Position numbers and translations under genes: made by a program. Positions 50,493 to 62,412 of a stretch of 64,000 nt of DNA are shown in pieces. The stretch comes from Phlyctochytrium arcticum (Eukaryota; Chytridiomycota; Chytridiomycetes; Chytridiales; Chytridiaceae), in the NCBI GenBank assembly GCA_025602905.1, contig JAHLKI010000006.1, positions 930,001 to 994,000 of the forward strand, read 5' to 3'. Numbering within the stretch: the stretch's first letter is position 1; each line of letters starts with the position of its first letter. The notes below the pieces were generated by a model. The model had not been told where the DNA came from, did no database searches, and worked only from the letters and a program-made list of their open reading frames with translations.

Positions 50493-52730
50493 ATGCAAGG
50501 CCAACAAGATTCAGATATAGATGGGATTCCAGATCTGTTCCCGCAGGGGAGGGGGGCGTATATGCATACCAAGACTAAAGGTGCGTCGGATACTTGGAAC
50601 TACCTGCAGTGATAGGACGCATTCTAAAAGGAGTTTCTTAACGTTGAAAGGTGGCCGCACTGAAGGGGTAGTTCCAGTTGCGCCAATTGAGCAAGTAGAG
50701 CGTCCCGCAGTGTCAGTCTCGGATAACTTCGACCGCCCTACGGCCTTATCTGCCGAGATGAGCAACATTGCCAGGGAACTAGACCATTCAAGCACACTCA
50801 AAAAGCACGCTACCGCCACTCTTCCCTCGACATCTGATGTTGTGATTCATGTCTACGACGAGACTCGCAATAGTAAGCAATGGCAACGCACTTGGCTCAC
50901 ATGGGATATATCTAATCATTTACTTGTAGCAAAGAGAGATTTCTATTGTAAGCGAGCCTTGTTACTCAGTCAAATGACGTACTTCTCCAAGTACCTGTAT
51001 GAGAGAGCGACCGTAGACAACGTCGAAATAGATGTCCATTGTGACATTGAAGTTTTCGAATGGCTAATGTCGTATATTTCAAGGAAGAAACCAGCCTTTG
51101 GTAAGTTTGTTTCCTGCGATATGTCGTATCTCGCTCACAAAGGCGTATGTAAGTCAGAGCCGCGAACGGCCATTAGCATTCTGATCAGCTCAAGCTTCTT
51201 ACAAATGGCCGCCTTGGAGGATCTCTGTCTTAAATTTGTTCATGATCACATGAATAATGTTCTGAAAGGTACCCTGATGGATTGCACCGCGACAAGGACA
51301 CATAATCTAATCATCTCTCAGTTCCAATTGATCTGGCTTGTATCACGGGCCCACTCCTCAAAAAGTTAGCTACGTTGGTAAACCGGATGGTCCAAAGTCT
51401 CACTTGTCCATAGACTGGCGGGGCTTTTCACTGTCGATGAGCTATCTTCTATACAAGACCCTCGTGACAAGTTGTTGAGGTACTCCAGCGTCTACTGCTT
51501 TACACAGGAACATCAGAAGCTCATTTCAGAGAAGCCAGCTTTATTTCTCCAAAATCTCGGATATGCTCATTCCCGGAAAAGGGAACGTGTTACGCAAATG
51601 TCAGCAATGTGGCAATGTCTACGCTCTCAAAGAAGAAGGACGTTTACGCTGCCACAAAATGCAGCTAAGTGTTGATCGGGGTGGAGAATTGAAGGCTTTC
51701 CATCAGCAGTAAGGACCGGTCTTGTGCAGGGATTGCGCGGAAACTGACATCCTCCTACAGTGATGCAAGCTTTGATATCAACAGCTTCGTCGCTGGACTC
51801 TATCTTGAAGGGCTTTCCTGGAAAGACATGTATTGGAGGTAATTGGAGTGGTTGCGCTTTTGCATCATAGCCATAATTATTCATGGGACAGTTGTCAGAA
51901 TATGGGGTATTTTGAATCACCTTGAGTGCTCAACATGTCATGAGACGTTCGCGTGTGCGGATTACGCGTCTTGCTTCCGACACACGCAGCAAGTAAGCTT
52001 CCCTCCTGGAGAAGCGATTAAAGGGTATTATTCTTGTTGTGGAGCTGAAGAACACAGATTCAATCCATTCAAGTTTCCGTCGGTAAGCAAGATCCATAAG
52101 CCGCCCGAAATTCATGCTAATCGAGAGTTGTAGGGATGTCGTCAATTTACCCACACCCCTACTACGGCCGGGTCATCAGCAGAGGCCACTTTTCGTACGC
52201 ACATGAAAGATATAGTTCGATCTAGATTGACGGTCGCGGAGAAGAAAAGCGCAGCGGCTATTGCTGATGAAGCGAAAACCAAAAACAACTGTGGACCATC
52301 AGCCTCTAGACTGGACACGACTGTTTTTGGAACTTGGATCCCCCCTGTAAGTACCCATGCTGGGTTCTGGTTCACTATTCAGGAAGTAATAGTTCAAATA
52401 GTCAAATCGAGGGGCCAGAGATTTACAACAGCCAATGATGAAGCATTCACTGGAGGAGCCAGAGACCGGTTCCACACCCACAGGACATGATCGCGACGGA
52501 ACCGCTAGTACTTTCGCAACGCGCACTTGGAGCGGTCCCATATTAGCGCGACGTCCTCAACACATTCAGCGGGGAGAAGGTAATTACAGAGTACAATCAA
52601 TGGACAACGGTTCGAAAATTAAAATTCCTCCAAGATACTGCGCGGCTTCAGGCTCTGGCAAAAAAAAGTGTGGCAAGAAGGTGTACAGTAGCTTCATTAC
52701 CCGGTGTATGTTGAGTGTAATAACAGAAAG
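50493..52730 (+). CDS. SANBR/KIAA1841-like BTB-domain protein, 3' end uncertain
   Basis: Animal KIAA1841 (SANBR) is a nuclear SANT/BTB protein that represses class-switch recombination. Start MQGQQDSDIDGIPDLFPQGR at 50493, spliced after THTKTK-type sequence into GGRTEGVVPVAPIEQ. The BTB-like core reads VVIHVYDETRN, KRDFYCKRALLLSQMTYFSK, DVHCDIEVFEWLMSYISRKK, ISILISSSFLQMAALEDLCL, KFVHDHMNNVLK, LLKKLATLFTVDELSSIQDP. A cysteine-rich half follows: RKCQQCGNVYALKEEGRLRC, LYLEGLSWKDMYWR, LNHLECSTCHETFACADYAS, YYSCCGAEEHRFNPF. All blocks follow the animal order. Near the end, TEYNQWTTVRKLKFLQDTAR, LQALAKKS looks coding but its upstream junction is not resolved, so the C-terminus and stop are approximate. 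No SANT repeat was seen at the N-terminus. Confidence 0.8.
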
Positions 52731-53532
52731 AATATAATTGCTAGATGATGAACATGTCATTGATGCCTCACCAAGGAGGATGTTCATAATTTTTTCCCTA
52801 TTTTAACAATGAATGAGCACATCAACCTACCAGTGCACCATCAAGGAGGAGATTCGGCTGTATATCCACAGATACAGTACTGCGTCGTTTTCAAGTTGGA
52901 TCACTGCGACCAGCTACACCGTCAACATTAAGGAGCATTTCTGTACTTGTGGTACATTGAGATGCGATTAGATGAACAGGAAACAGCCCGGGCGCTCCAG
53001 GCTTTGGATTGCTGGCTCTGAAGGCAACATCAACCTCGCGACCCGTTATAAAGTTGTTAATCGCCACATCCCCAGCACCCGTAATGTGGTCAGGATGCTT
53101 ACAACGATCCATGTTGGCTGGGACTGGACTCCATCCAGCATCCTTACAGCCGAGGGGGATATCTGCAGTCCTCACCCTGCAAGGTCATACTTATGTTGTT
53201 GCGCGTGCGAAAGCACGCCTTCATTACTTGTATTCTAATAGCAATAAAAAAGCCTCATCCAAACTATAACGACAACACAATGGAGGTCCAGCTTAATCAG
53301 TCTCACTAGAGAAACACGAGAGTTATTAACCCGACGGTCGGCTTCCGACAAACAAAGTGGATAATTTACCTATTATAATGTCCGATTCCTAGTTCAGCAG
53401 AGCCCTACTTTATTTCATATGCTTGGTGACAGACAGTGTGAAAAATATGATGGGAAGGACAATGGTCGGGCAGGGCCGCCTAGTTCGGGTTCAGAACCTG
53501 CTTAAATGGTTATATTCATTGATCGCAAGCTG
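52731..53532. other. unresolved 800-bp region, possible small gene on the minus strand
   Basis: Contains a 94-codon minus-strand frame (52891-53175) with a fairly protein-like composition (GCKDAGWSPVPANMDRCKHP, DHITGAGDVAINNF), and overlapping plus-strand frames. No family match and no splice partner was found. It may be the 3' flank of the SANBR-like gene or a lineage-specific gene. A polyA-like AATAAAA occurs at 53241. Confidence 0.35.
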
Positions 53533-56500
53533 TTAAGATAACGATAGACGAACCGTTCGTAGAAAGTCGCTATGACTTCTTGGCCAAAGGTGGCGAGATT
53601 TTCGCGGGGTATTGCTGCCAACAGTAAGAACTTCATCGTCACTTCCTCCGTCAAGTGGTTGAGATATTTGTGAGTTGTGGTCGGCCGTGTCAGAAGATGC
53701 TACAAATATTGGAGGTTCTGCACGCAGTCGCTTGTTTCCACTTTCTAAGGTGGTTCCAGGGCGTTTGGAAGGGGAGGCGACTGCTATCGAGCTGGTGAGT
53801 GTCAGATCGTACTGCAAATTAGCTTGACGAGTGGGTATTGGGGTTTGTGTGCTTAAAGCACTGGGTATAACTATGGTTTCGGTCTTTTTGACGCCGATGG
53901 ATGGGGGTTGTGATGGGTTGATGATGGTGGAAGACTGGTTGGGGGTACTTGGTTGAACAGGCATTGGTGCGGCAGATTTCGCCTGTTCTTCTATCTGACC
54001 TTGATCGTGTCCGAGTTGGGGTTCCTTAGAGTTCTGCTGTTCGATTAGGTCTGTTCCTACATCGGCCCCAACATCCTGAGACTCCGCACGATCGTCTCCC
54101 CGGCTTTCTACAACCAAGAAGGGGTTTTCATGATCTGTGCGCACACGTTTGGACTTTGTGGTGATACTGAAGCGGCAAGCAGCAAGTGTTGATTGTGAGC
54201 GCTCTAGACCGGGGGCATTTGATTCCGGCAGAGTGGGTGACGAATTTGCTGGCACTGCAATCTTCCGAGCAGCATGTTCGACAACGTTTTCTTTGTGTTC
54301 ATGAGCAAGGCTATCCGTTTTTGACCGCTGCAATTTCCCTATCAGATCGTCCAACTGCTGAAAATTCGCTTGTTTCAACCAGTTTTTATGCATTGTCGAC
54401 TCAACATGCTGTAGTCTTTTATCAGCAAAAATACATCAGATCTAAATTAAAAACGCACCTGTAGGAAGACGTCGTATTTCGTATTGCAATTCTCGCAAAA
54501 CCCTGGGCGTTGATAGAACGCTTTGGCGGCAACAAATCGACCCTCGTACCAATATCCTCGTTTTTTTGAATTCTTCATAACTGGTGATGGTTTCTTGATC
54601 GCAGGGATAGTGGTCGCTTGACCACGGTGCAAGTGCATTTCTCGTTGGCCCATTTGACTTATCATGGTTCGCGCTGGGGGCTCTCGATGTGACAGTATTG
54701 CTGGAGATCCCGATATCAAGCCAGATGCCGTTGATATGGTATGTTGGGCGAATCCAGATGCAGCCGGCACATTCAAATTTTCTTTGTCGCAGAAATCTTG
54801 CACTGTTCGGTCAGCTTGGGACCGGTCGCCTTCTTCGCCGGAGCATGCAAGATCATCCTGATTTAGTTCTGACCGCGCCGTCGCACATTGTTCCTCAGAT
54901 TCTGAAGTGTAGTGAACAAATGCGCATTTCCCTTTCTGGTTGTAGTAAATAACGGGCCAAGGCGGGTCCACAAGGTCTTTTGGATCCTTGTACTGTTTCA
55001 TCAAAACGGGTGCGTAGTGATCGCTGCATTCCTCTACCAAGAGATAGCGGTATTTGAATGGCCGAAAGTCTTGTTTAAAACCATCAGCACTGCGAGCAGT
55101 CGAGACTCCATAGAGCTTCTCATCGCGAAGGTGATCTTGCAGCTTCCTTGGGGCCGTTGTACCATTAAGCGCTTCGAAGATGCGACCAAGCTTATCCACA
55201 TGCCAGACAATGGCATTGAACTTTCGCGCCTGCTGTATTATACCACCGCTTTGTTTAAGCCGTATACTCGAATTGGCAGCTGCAACAATAGGGCTGACGG
55301 CTGTCTGTCGTACTGGTGTGCGGGGATCATTGCCGAGCGCAGGATTGTCAGTGATGAGATGTGTGACATTCTTGTTGTTAAAAACTTCCACTGTCTACTC
55401 ATTGAACTCGCGTTAACCCCATCCTTGCCCACATCCATCGACAGCTCAACTTACCCCTCCCAAATCCTTGATTTGCTTACTGAGCGCCTCCTTCTTTTTC
55501 TGATCCACGCAATCAAAGAAGAATCTATAGGTCTTGATCTTTACCCTGAACTGAGCCAATGCAGCAATCTTTCCGGTAGCCGGAGAAGGACTGGCTAATG
55601 TACCGCCGACCGACACACTTTTGCGCTGTAATTCTGTGCCAGTAGGAGTGCAAGGGGTTGCAAACTGCGGCCGAGACGGTCGCACCTCGGCTGGGGCGGT
55701 CCCAATTTGAGGAAGTTTATATGGTCTAGAGGCTGTCGGGGTGTTATTGGGCTGAATAGTAGAAAGAGGAGTACGCCGTGGAATGGGGGGTGTTGCCGAG
55801 GGGGTTTTTGCCGATGCAGTTGGCCAAGCAGGTATGGACGACTTGGGCCATGGAGGGGTCGAGTGTTTACGGTAATCTACGGCGCGGGCAGGTGTGTTTT
55901 TGTTGCTCGGGATTGGACGAGGGGTGAGACTACTATTGGGGGCTGATGTGCGGCCAGAAAGAGCGCTTGCAAAGCCAGATGGAGCGACGAACTGGTAAGC
56001 AACCTTCCGGATGTCTGGAGTAACCGGCGTTGCTGCCTCCAACGCTTGCCTTTGTATTTTATGGTTCCGCACGTCGGGAGTAACCGGTGTACCAGCCTCC
56101 GGCGCTTGCCCGTGTATGGCATGATTCCGAACGTCAGGAGTCGCTGGTGTAGCTGTCTCCAGCACAGGCGGAGTGCGTACAGTCTGGCTACGCACATTCG
56201 GAGTAACCGGTGTAGCTGCCTTCAACATTCGGGAATGCATAGTAGGAACGATTGCCTTGCTGGGGGGAGTTGTGGGAACAGGCATGGGGCTTTGACGAGC
56301 CGGTGTGTTTGATGTGCCCCGACCGGAATTATCCATTGTCGGCTCTTTTGGCAAAGGAAGTGGTACAGGAATGGGAACAGAAACTGCTTGAATCGTTCCA
56401 TACTCTCTCCCTAGTTTGTGATTCATCGCTCGCTGCTGTTCCATTTCTCCGATCGTATTGACAGCCGAAGATGACAGAACCGGAGATTTGGGACCCCTAC

Positions 56501-56597
56501 CACAACTAGAGGGAGACCTAAGAACCTGTCGCTTCACACCTCCTCGCGTATTCACCGGCACCGAGATCGGCTTCGGTGACGAGAGAGGATCCCCCAT
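53533..56597 (-). CDS. DBF4: DBF4, regulatory subunit of the Cdc7 (DDK) kinase
   Basis: Activates Cdc7 to phosphorylate Mcm2-7 and fire replication origins. Exon 1 (56597 to about 55452) is Pro/Thr-rich with a tandem repeat, then enters motif N (BRCT-like): VKIKTYRFFFDCVDQKKKEA, LSKQIKDLGG joined to TVEVFNNKNVTHLITDNPAL. Motif M follows: QDFRPFKYRYLLVEE, DPPWPVIYYNQKGKCAFVHY. Motif C is a CCHH zinc finger split by an intron: RPGFCENCNTKYDVFLQ joined to HVESTMHKNWLKQANFQQLD, with both Cys and both His present. The last exon (54393-53533) has a long Ser/Pro/Gln-rich tail. All three DBF4 motifs (N, M, C) are present and in order; the stop is at 53533. Confidence 0.94.
56004..56219 (-). repeat. 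tandem 60-bp coding repeat in DBF4 (four units)
   Basis: Residues about 128-198 of the DBF4 protein repeat a 20-21 aa unit four times: TPVTPNVRSQTVR, TPATPDVRNHAIHGQAPEA, TPVTPDVRNHKIQRQALEA, TPVTPDIRKVA. Each unit offers two Thr-Pro sites. The last three units are closest in DNA sequence, so the array looks recently expanded. Confidence 0.85.
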
Positions 56598-57096
56598 CTT
56601 CCCTAGGTTGTGTACTCAACGTGATATCCTCTCCGCGTGCCAGGTGCTCGCTAAGATATTCGCTTGCAACTGCTGGTGTAAGACTTTGCTCACAGTGCCC
56701 ACATAACTGCCATACAGGCCGTTGGGCCGTTGCCGGTGTTCAGAATCGTCCGGGAAGGTATTTCAAGAGGCGTGAGAAATAACGTCCAACAACGTCCACC
56801 TGTCTGTTACGAGTAAGCCAGAAGGGAGCAATCCAGGAAACGTTCAAGATCCCGGCCGTACGTTGACAAGATTCTATGCTGTTCAAAGATCGTTGTAACG
56901 TCCTTGGTGGTGTTAGGAAAATGCCCGATTGTTTGAAAATCGCGAAATCGCGTTGGCTCAACAGCTCAACCGTCTAGTCTAACCGTCCGAACGCGCTTTA
57001 CCTCCATTCGGCTATATTGCGTTCTTTGGTGTGTTTGCTCTCTGGGAGTCTGGGTGTTGGAACTTGGGAGCACTTTCAGTGTTCAAACGAAAGGAC
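56598..57096. promoter_or_regulatory. divergent promoter region DBF4 / PUF60
   Basis: About 500 bp between head-to-head starts. Reading frames here are short and unsupported. A gttgttgg/aacgtccaac-like repeat (aacgtccaacaacgtccacc at 56781-56800) could be a regulatory site; Mlu1-like ACGCG boxes were not clear. Confidence 0.4.
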
Positions 57097-59516
57097 ATGG
57101 CTTCAGACCGGACAACAGAATATCCACCAAACGCTGCCATGATACAGGGCTCAAGTTCACCGGGTGGTCCCGAAAAGCGGAAAAGGGAGAGTGTGTTCGA
57201 TGTGGAGGGCAGGACCCCGAAGACTCCTCGGATAGGTTGGTATAGACAGCACTACGGCGGATATGCCGTTTGCAAGCAGTGCTGAATACTCTTAGACGAA
57301 TCTGCTAGCTACCTGCGGACCCCAGTCAAATCCGCAGATACTCCAAAGGCCAAACCTGCATCAATTTTCACTGACATCAAATCTCAACAACCTGCCACTT
57401 TGACCTCGGACCAGCGGCAGCGACTAGAAAAAGCAAAGCTATTTGCTCGGGATGCTACTTTAAAGGTAGTAGCATATGCTTCAGCCGCGTGATTCAGAAA
57501 CTCAGACTTTTCGTAGATTTTGCAGGTCAAACTTGGTCAGAATCCGCTGCTCGCCCCAAATTCCGCATCACTGGCCGCCAGCTTGGGCGCAAGATCAATA
57601 GCGGTGATGAGTCGGATTTACGTCGGCTCCATCAATTTCGAGTTGACAGATCAGGATATCAAGGCTGTGTTCTCCCAATTCGGTTTTGTTCGGTCTGTCA
57701 GCATGACTATGGACCCAGCTACTGCCAAGCACAAAGGGTTTTGTTTCGTAGAATACGAGGTTCCAGAGGCTGCAGAACTTGCCCTTGATCTGATGAACGG
57801 AGCAGAACTAGGCGGGCGGTAAGTTACCGAACAATCTGGATTTCATATTGAGCTTTAATACCCAGCGTATAGGCAATTGAAAGTCGGAAGACCGAATAAT
57901 TACAACCCTTCTGTATCCAGTAACCTTCCACCACCAAGCGCGAGCCGGATTTATATCGCCAATATCAACGAGTTTGTTTCAGAATCAAACATTGCCAGCA
58001 TTTTCGAGCCCTTTGGGAAAATTGTTGGATGCGCGTTATTGGTAAGGAAAGCTAATGATGGTCCCGCTACTTGAATTAGGTTTTAACTTCCAACTTGTTT
58101 AGCCCGACTTGGTATCACGCAAACACAAAGGCAATGGGTAAGTTTTGATTTGCGACAATCTTGTTCGGTAGGGTGTGTCATGCGATGGGGAATGGATGCC
58201 TTACAGGTGACAGCAGGCTAATCCGCGGCTTGGGGACATCCAACTTTAATCCAATCAGCCAACACCTTGATATGCCGGTTTATTGACCATCTTATGTCTT
58301 GTCTCGTCCGCTCTCTGTTCTTTCTTTCTTTCTTTCTCTCGTCTTCTTTCAATTGTTCCTTTTACACTTGCAGCGACAGTGTGCGCGATATGCCGCCCCC
58401 ATCACACTGTTCATTTTCCTTCGTGATTGTCGTGACTGGCATGCCCGTGACGCAAAATGGGAATGAATCCTCGTACAAGAAACACCCTACCTACAAGAAG
58501 GTCACGGCGAGAAATGTCCTTCTTAACTAACTTGACCCCCGTAGGTACATTGAATTCGAGGAAGAATCCTCGGCTCTTGCTGCCCTCGCCTCGATGAATA
58601 ATTTCGAGTTGGGCGGGCAACATTTACGTCTCATGAAGGCGCTGGTTGGCGGACCATTGCCTGACGGAATGAAGTCACTAGACAGTCTCCCACAGCCTAC
58701 CACCCCTATATCAGCTGCAGTTCCCGCAAGCGTACTGAACGTCGCACACAACATCAATAACACAATAGGTATCTTGTGCTGTTCGGGCAGACGTATTGAG
58801 CCTCTTACTCAACACTTTTCTTTATAGCTCAAAAGCTTGGTGCTCAATCCTCAATATTACCTGTTGGCACACTCTCGTCGTTGAATATTCCGAACACTGG
58901 GCTTCTGAACCCTGCCTTGCAAAATGTTATTGCCAATGTTCAAGCTCGTGTTAGCGAAGAGAACAACGCCTTGGAAGAAAATGTCTCGATAAGCGCCAGT
59001 CAACGATATTCGATCATGCAGAAGTTAATGCGTGGAACCGACATAAACCCAACTTCGAATGGGGCCGACAATCAGGTCAGTTCTACAAACGTGTGACGTG
59101 ACTACCCGGAATGCATTGCTTATTGTTGTGTGGGCGCAGGTGGCAACTCCAGTCATTACGCTAAAGAACATGGTCGTTTACAAGGAAGTGGATGATACCC
59201 TCAACGACGAGATTTTTGAGGAATGTTCAAAGTATGGTTCGGTTATCAAGGTTCTTATCTGGGTGGATCCTGTAAAGCAGTCTGCCGACAAGATGCAACC
59301 CGACGATGCCGTGGACATTTACGTACAATTCGAAGGATCAGAAGGTTTGGACCCCAAGCATGTATGCAGCAGAATCCTTTGACTCATCACGAACGCTCAG
59401 GTGCTGGACGAGCAAGAAACGCGTTAGATAACCGATTTTTTGCTGGCAAGCGTGTTAAAGCGCAGTATGCGAGTCTTTCAGACTTTTTCAAGATGGTCGA
59501 GCAATCAGCTTCATAG
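57097..59516 (+). CDS. PUF60, poly(U)-binding splicing factor
   Basis: Binds pyrimidine-rich tracts next to 3' splice sites and, through its UHM, SF3B1-type ligands. Starts MASDRTTEYPPNAAMIQGSS with a basic stretch (EKRKRES) and TP-rich linker. RRM1: SRIYVGSINFELTDQDIKAV, KHKGFCFVEYEVPEAAELAL. RRM2: SRIYIANINEFVSESNIASI, FEPFGKIVGCALL, then KHKGNGYIEFEEESSALAAL. C-terminal UHM: VITLKNMVVYKEVDDTLNDE, VKVLIWVDP-type strand, and the RWF-like NRFFAGKRVKAQYASLSDFF. The three domains and the UHM F-A-G motif match PUF60 rather than U2AF65, which lacks the C-terminal NRFFAG arrangement here. One intron (58138-58544) is 407 bp, far above the window norm. Stop at 59514-59516. Confidence 0.92.
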
Positions 59517-60120
59517 CCATCATCACAACTTTGCCTTTGCCCAACCCTTGGCGCGAATGCGGTGTAATATTTCAAATGTCAATATGTGTCCATTTGGATG
59601 CTTTGTCTCTGTTGTGCTGTCAGTCGACCAGTATTGTTCAGGTTAACTTTGCTCGTATCCAACTTGGCCGAAAGAACAACTATGATATGAACCTGCCAAG
59701 AGGTGATGCTCCAGTCGGTGGCTCGCCGTGGCTGCGCCGTGGTTTTCGGTCACGTGGTCCAATATAGCGGCCGTTTATGCCGTCGGTGCGGAAAGTCTTT
59801 TCCAGCGTTGAGCGGCGCTATTACCGTATTTATCAACAAGAAGCATCGTCTTGTCGCATACCAGCAAGAAACTCAACTGACTGCTTCTCGCCACCGTCCA
59901 AGTCAAAGGGCTGTCGCTTTCCTTTTTCCTTCCTGGATTACTGTTCAAACCCAATTAAACGTGGATTCCATCCTCGACTGTTTCAATCTTGTGCAAGAGA
60001 CCCGTCTACAGCGACATTTTGACGCTTCCAGCTCTGAACTTTTGACGTTTCTGAACCTGTCAATATCATCCAGTCTTCGCACGCGTACTAGCTCATCCCT
60101 TTCCACCCCATCTTGCACAA
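59517..60120. other. intergenic PUF60 / RAB6, with a possible alternative 3' exon
   Basis: 604 bp. Its first part (59642-59767) is preceded by a good 3' splice site (tattgttcag) and reads VNFARIQLGRKNNYDMNLPR, GDAPVGGSPWLRRGFRSRG to a stop; this is in phase with a possible donor at 59496 in PUF60. The rest holds the RAB6 promoter. Confidence 0.35.
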
Positions 60121-61068
<948 letters not shown>

Positions 61069-61693
61069 CGTATTGTAATTTACACGGAACATCTACCTGA
61101 GACCCATGTTCCTTATCTTCCCGCAACACTCAAGTCTCTATGAGGCTATTCCACTCTCCATTGCCCTTTGTCCCTCGTATATCAGCTCCGCTGATCAACC
61201 ACTCAGGCGTTTCCGCTATGATTCTTCTGTAATGTTTACTCTTCTTTCTTGTTCCTCTTTTTTATTTGTATGGGGTCTGTCGGCCTTTGATCGCTTGTTA
61301 TGATGCTTCTTTTTCAAAATTCACACTGCTTGTTTTTTTGACATTCAAATGCATCGTTTGAAGCAGTCCAGCTCAGAAGCTACAGCTGCAAATCTCGAGC
61401 GGATTGATTTCAACAGAACACCATCCGAAAAGCTATATTTGCTAGGCCAGATCAACTGGAGAGCACCTTGCATACAAACGATAAATTACACTAATTCAAC
61501 AGAACGATGAAGTCGAATAGTCGCTAATTTAAGAATTCGCCGGAGATAATATCAAAAAATGCTAAAGCTAAGGTTGAAAAATATACATAGGTAAACGTCG
61601 GAGAGACAAAATTCGACAAAATCTACAATCGGTGCCATCATGGAGTTAAATAAAATGAGGAAGAAGAAGTTGTCCGTACGGGAAAGTTCAAGT
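61069..61693. other. convergent intergenic region, nothing recognised
   Basis: 3' flanks of RAB6 and the four-TM gene; AT-rich, with no supported frame. Confidence 0.5.
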
Positions 61694-62412
61694 CTACCAC
61701 CATCGCTGGGAGGCAACTCGCCAGTTCCACCATTCTGCCGCAGCGTACGCAACCCAACCGACCGTCATGAGCCAGCCAGCAGAGACGGCGGCCTTGACAA
61801 CCGCCAGAGATTTGGGATACTTTTCTTGGCTGTTGTCCTTGAAGAATCCTTCCGAAAAGATGACTCCGCAACTTTGAGCCCCCTCAATCTTTTCAAACTC
61901 GCTACACGATTTGGCGAGGCCAGCCGTTATGATGGACGCGCCGATGAGCGAAACTAGGGCGAACAGACTTGCGACCAGAGCAAAGGCCAGAATGACCCGC
62001 TTAGCCCGACCGCTGTCGCGCGCGAGAAAGTAGACGGCACCGACACCGAGCATGATGGCGAGAAGAATACCAAGAATTCCAATTCTGGTGGAATGAAGCT
62101 ATTGTAAGAAGACCGTACAAACTGCGGGGCATGAGAAACGCTGTCATCTTACCCGATGGCAATGCCGCAAGCTGGTGAATCCGCGTTAAAGAAGCGGCCG
62201 CCATTTACGATCTTGTAGTCAGAGGCATACAAGAGACTAAAAGAGCCGTATGTAAGTATGCTTCTTCAGAAATTCCGAGCACCGTTGACTTACCATATTC
62301 CTTCTGAGCCAAATTGGGCGTTGGTAGATATTCCACCTGTGAATATTGAGGCAAGAATCAGCAGCACCAAGTAGAGTGCTGCCCAAGCAACAGTTCGTAT
62401 GTCGACCAGCAT
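61694..62412 (-). CDS. four-TM membrane protein (MARVEL/SUR7/TMEM179-like layout)
   Basis: Family not firmly recognised. Exons: 62412-62294, about 62248 to 62152, and about 62086 to 61694. TM1 is VAWAALYLVLLILASIFTGG near the N-terminus; a loop with SDYKIVNGGRFFNADSPACG follows; TM2 is IGILGILLAIMLGVGAVYFL; TM3 is VILAFALVASLFALVSLIGA; an extracytoplasmic-type loop has two Cys (SCSEF...QSCGV); TM4 is AGWLMTVGWVAYAAAEWWNW. Four spans with short cytosolic ends suit MARVEL-, SUR7- or TMEM179-type proteins. The splice between exon 1 and 2 gives Cys where genomic frame gives Trp. About 200 aa. Confidence 0.68.

Noticed and set aside
53480..53515. gttcgggttcagaacctg, tRNA T-arm-like sequence
   Set aside because: No matching acceptor stem, D-arm or anticodon arm nearby.
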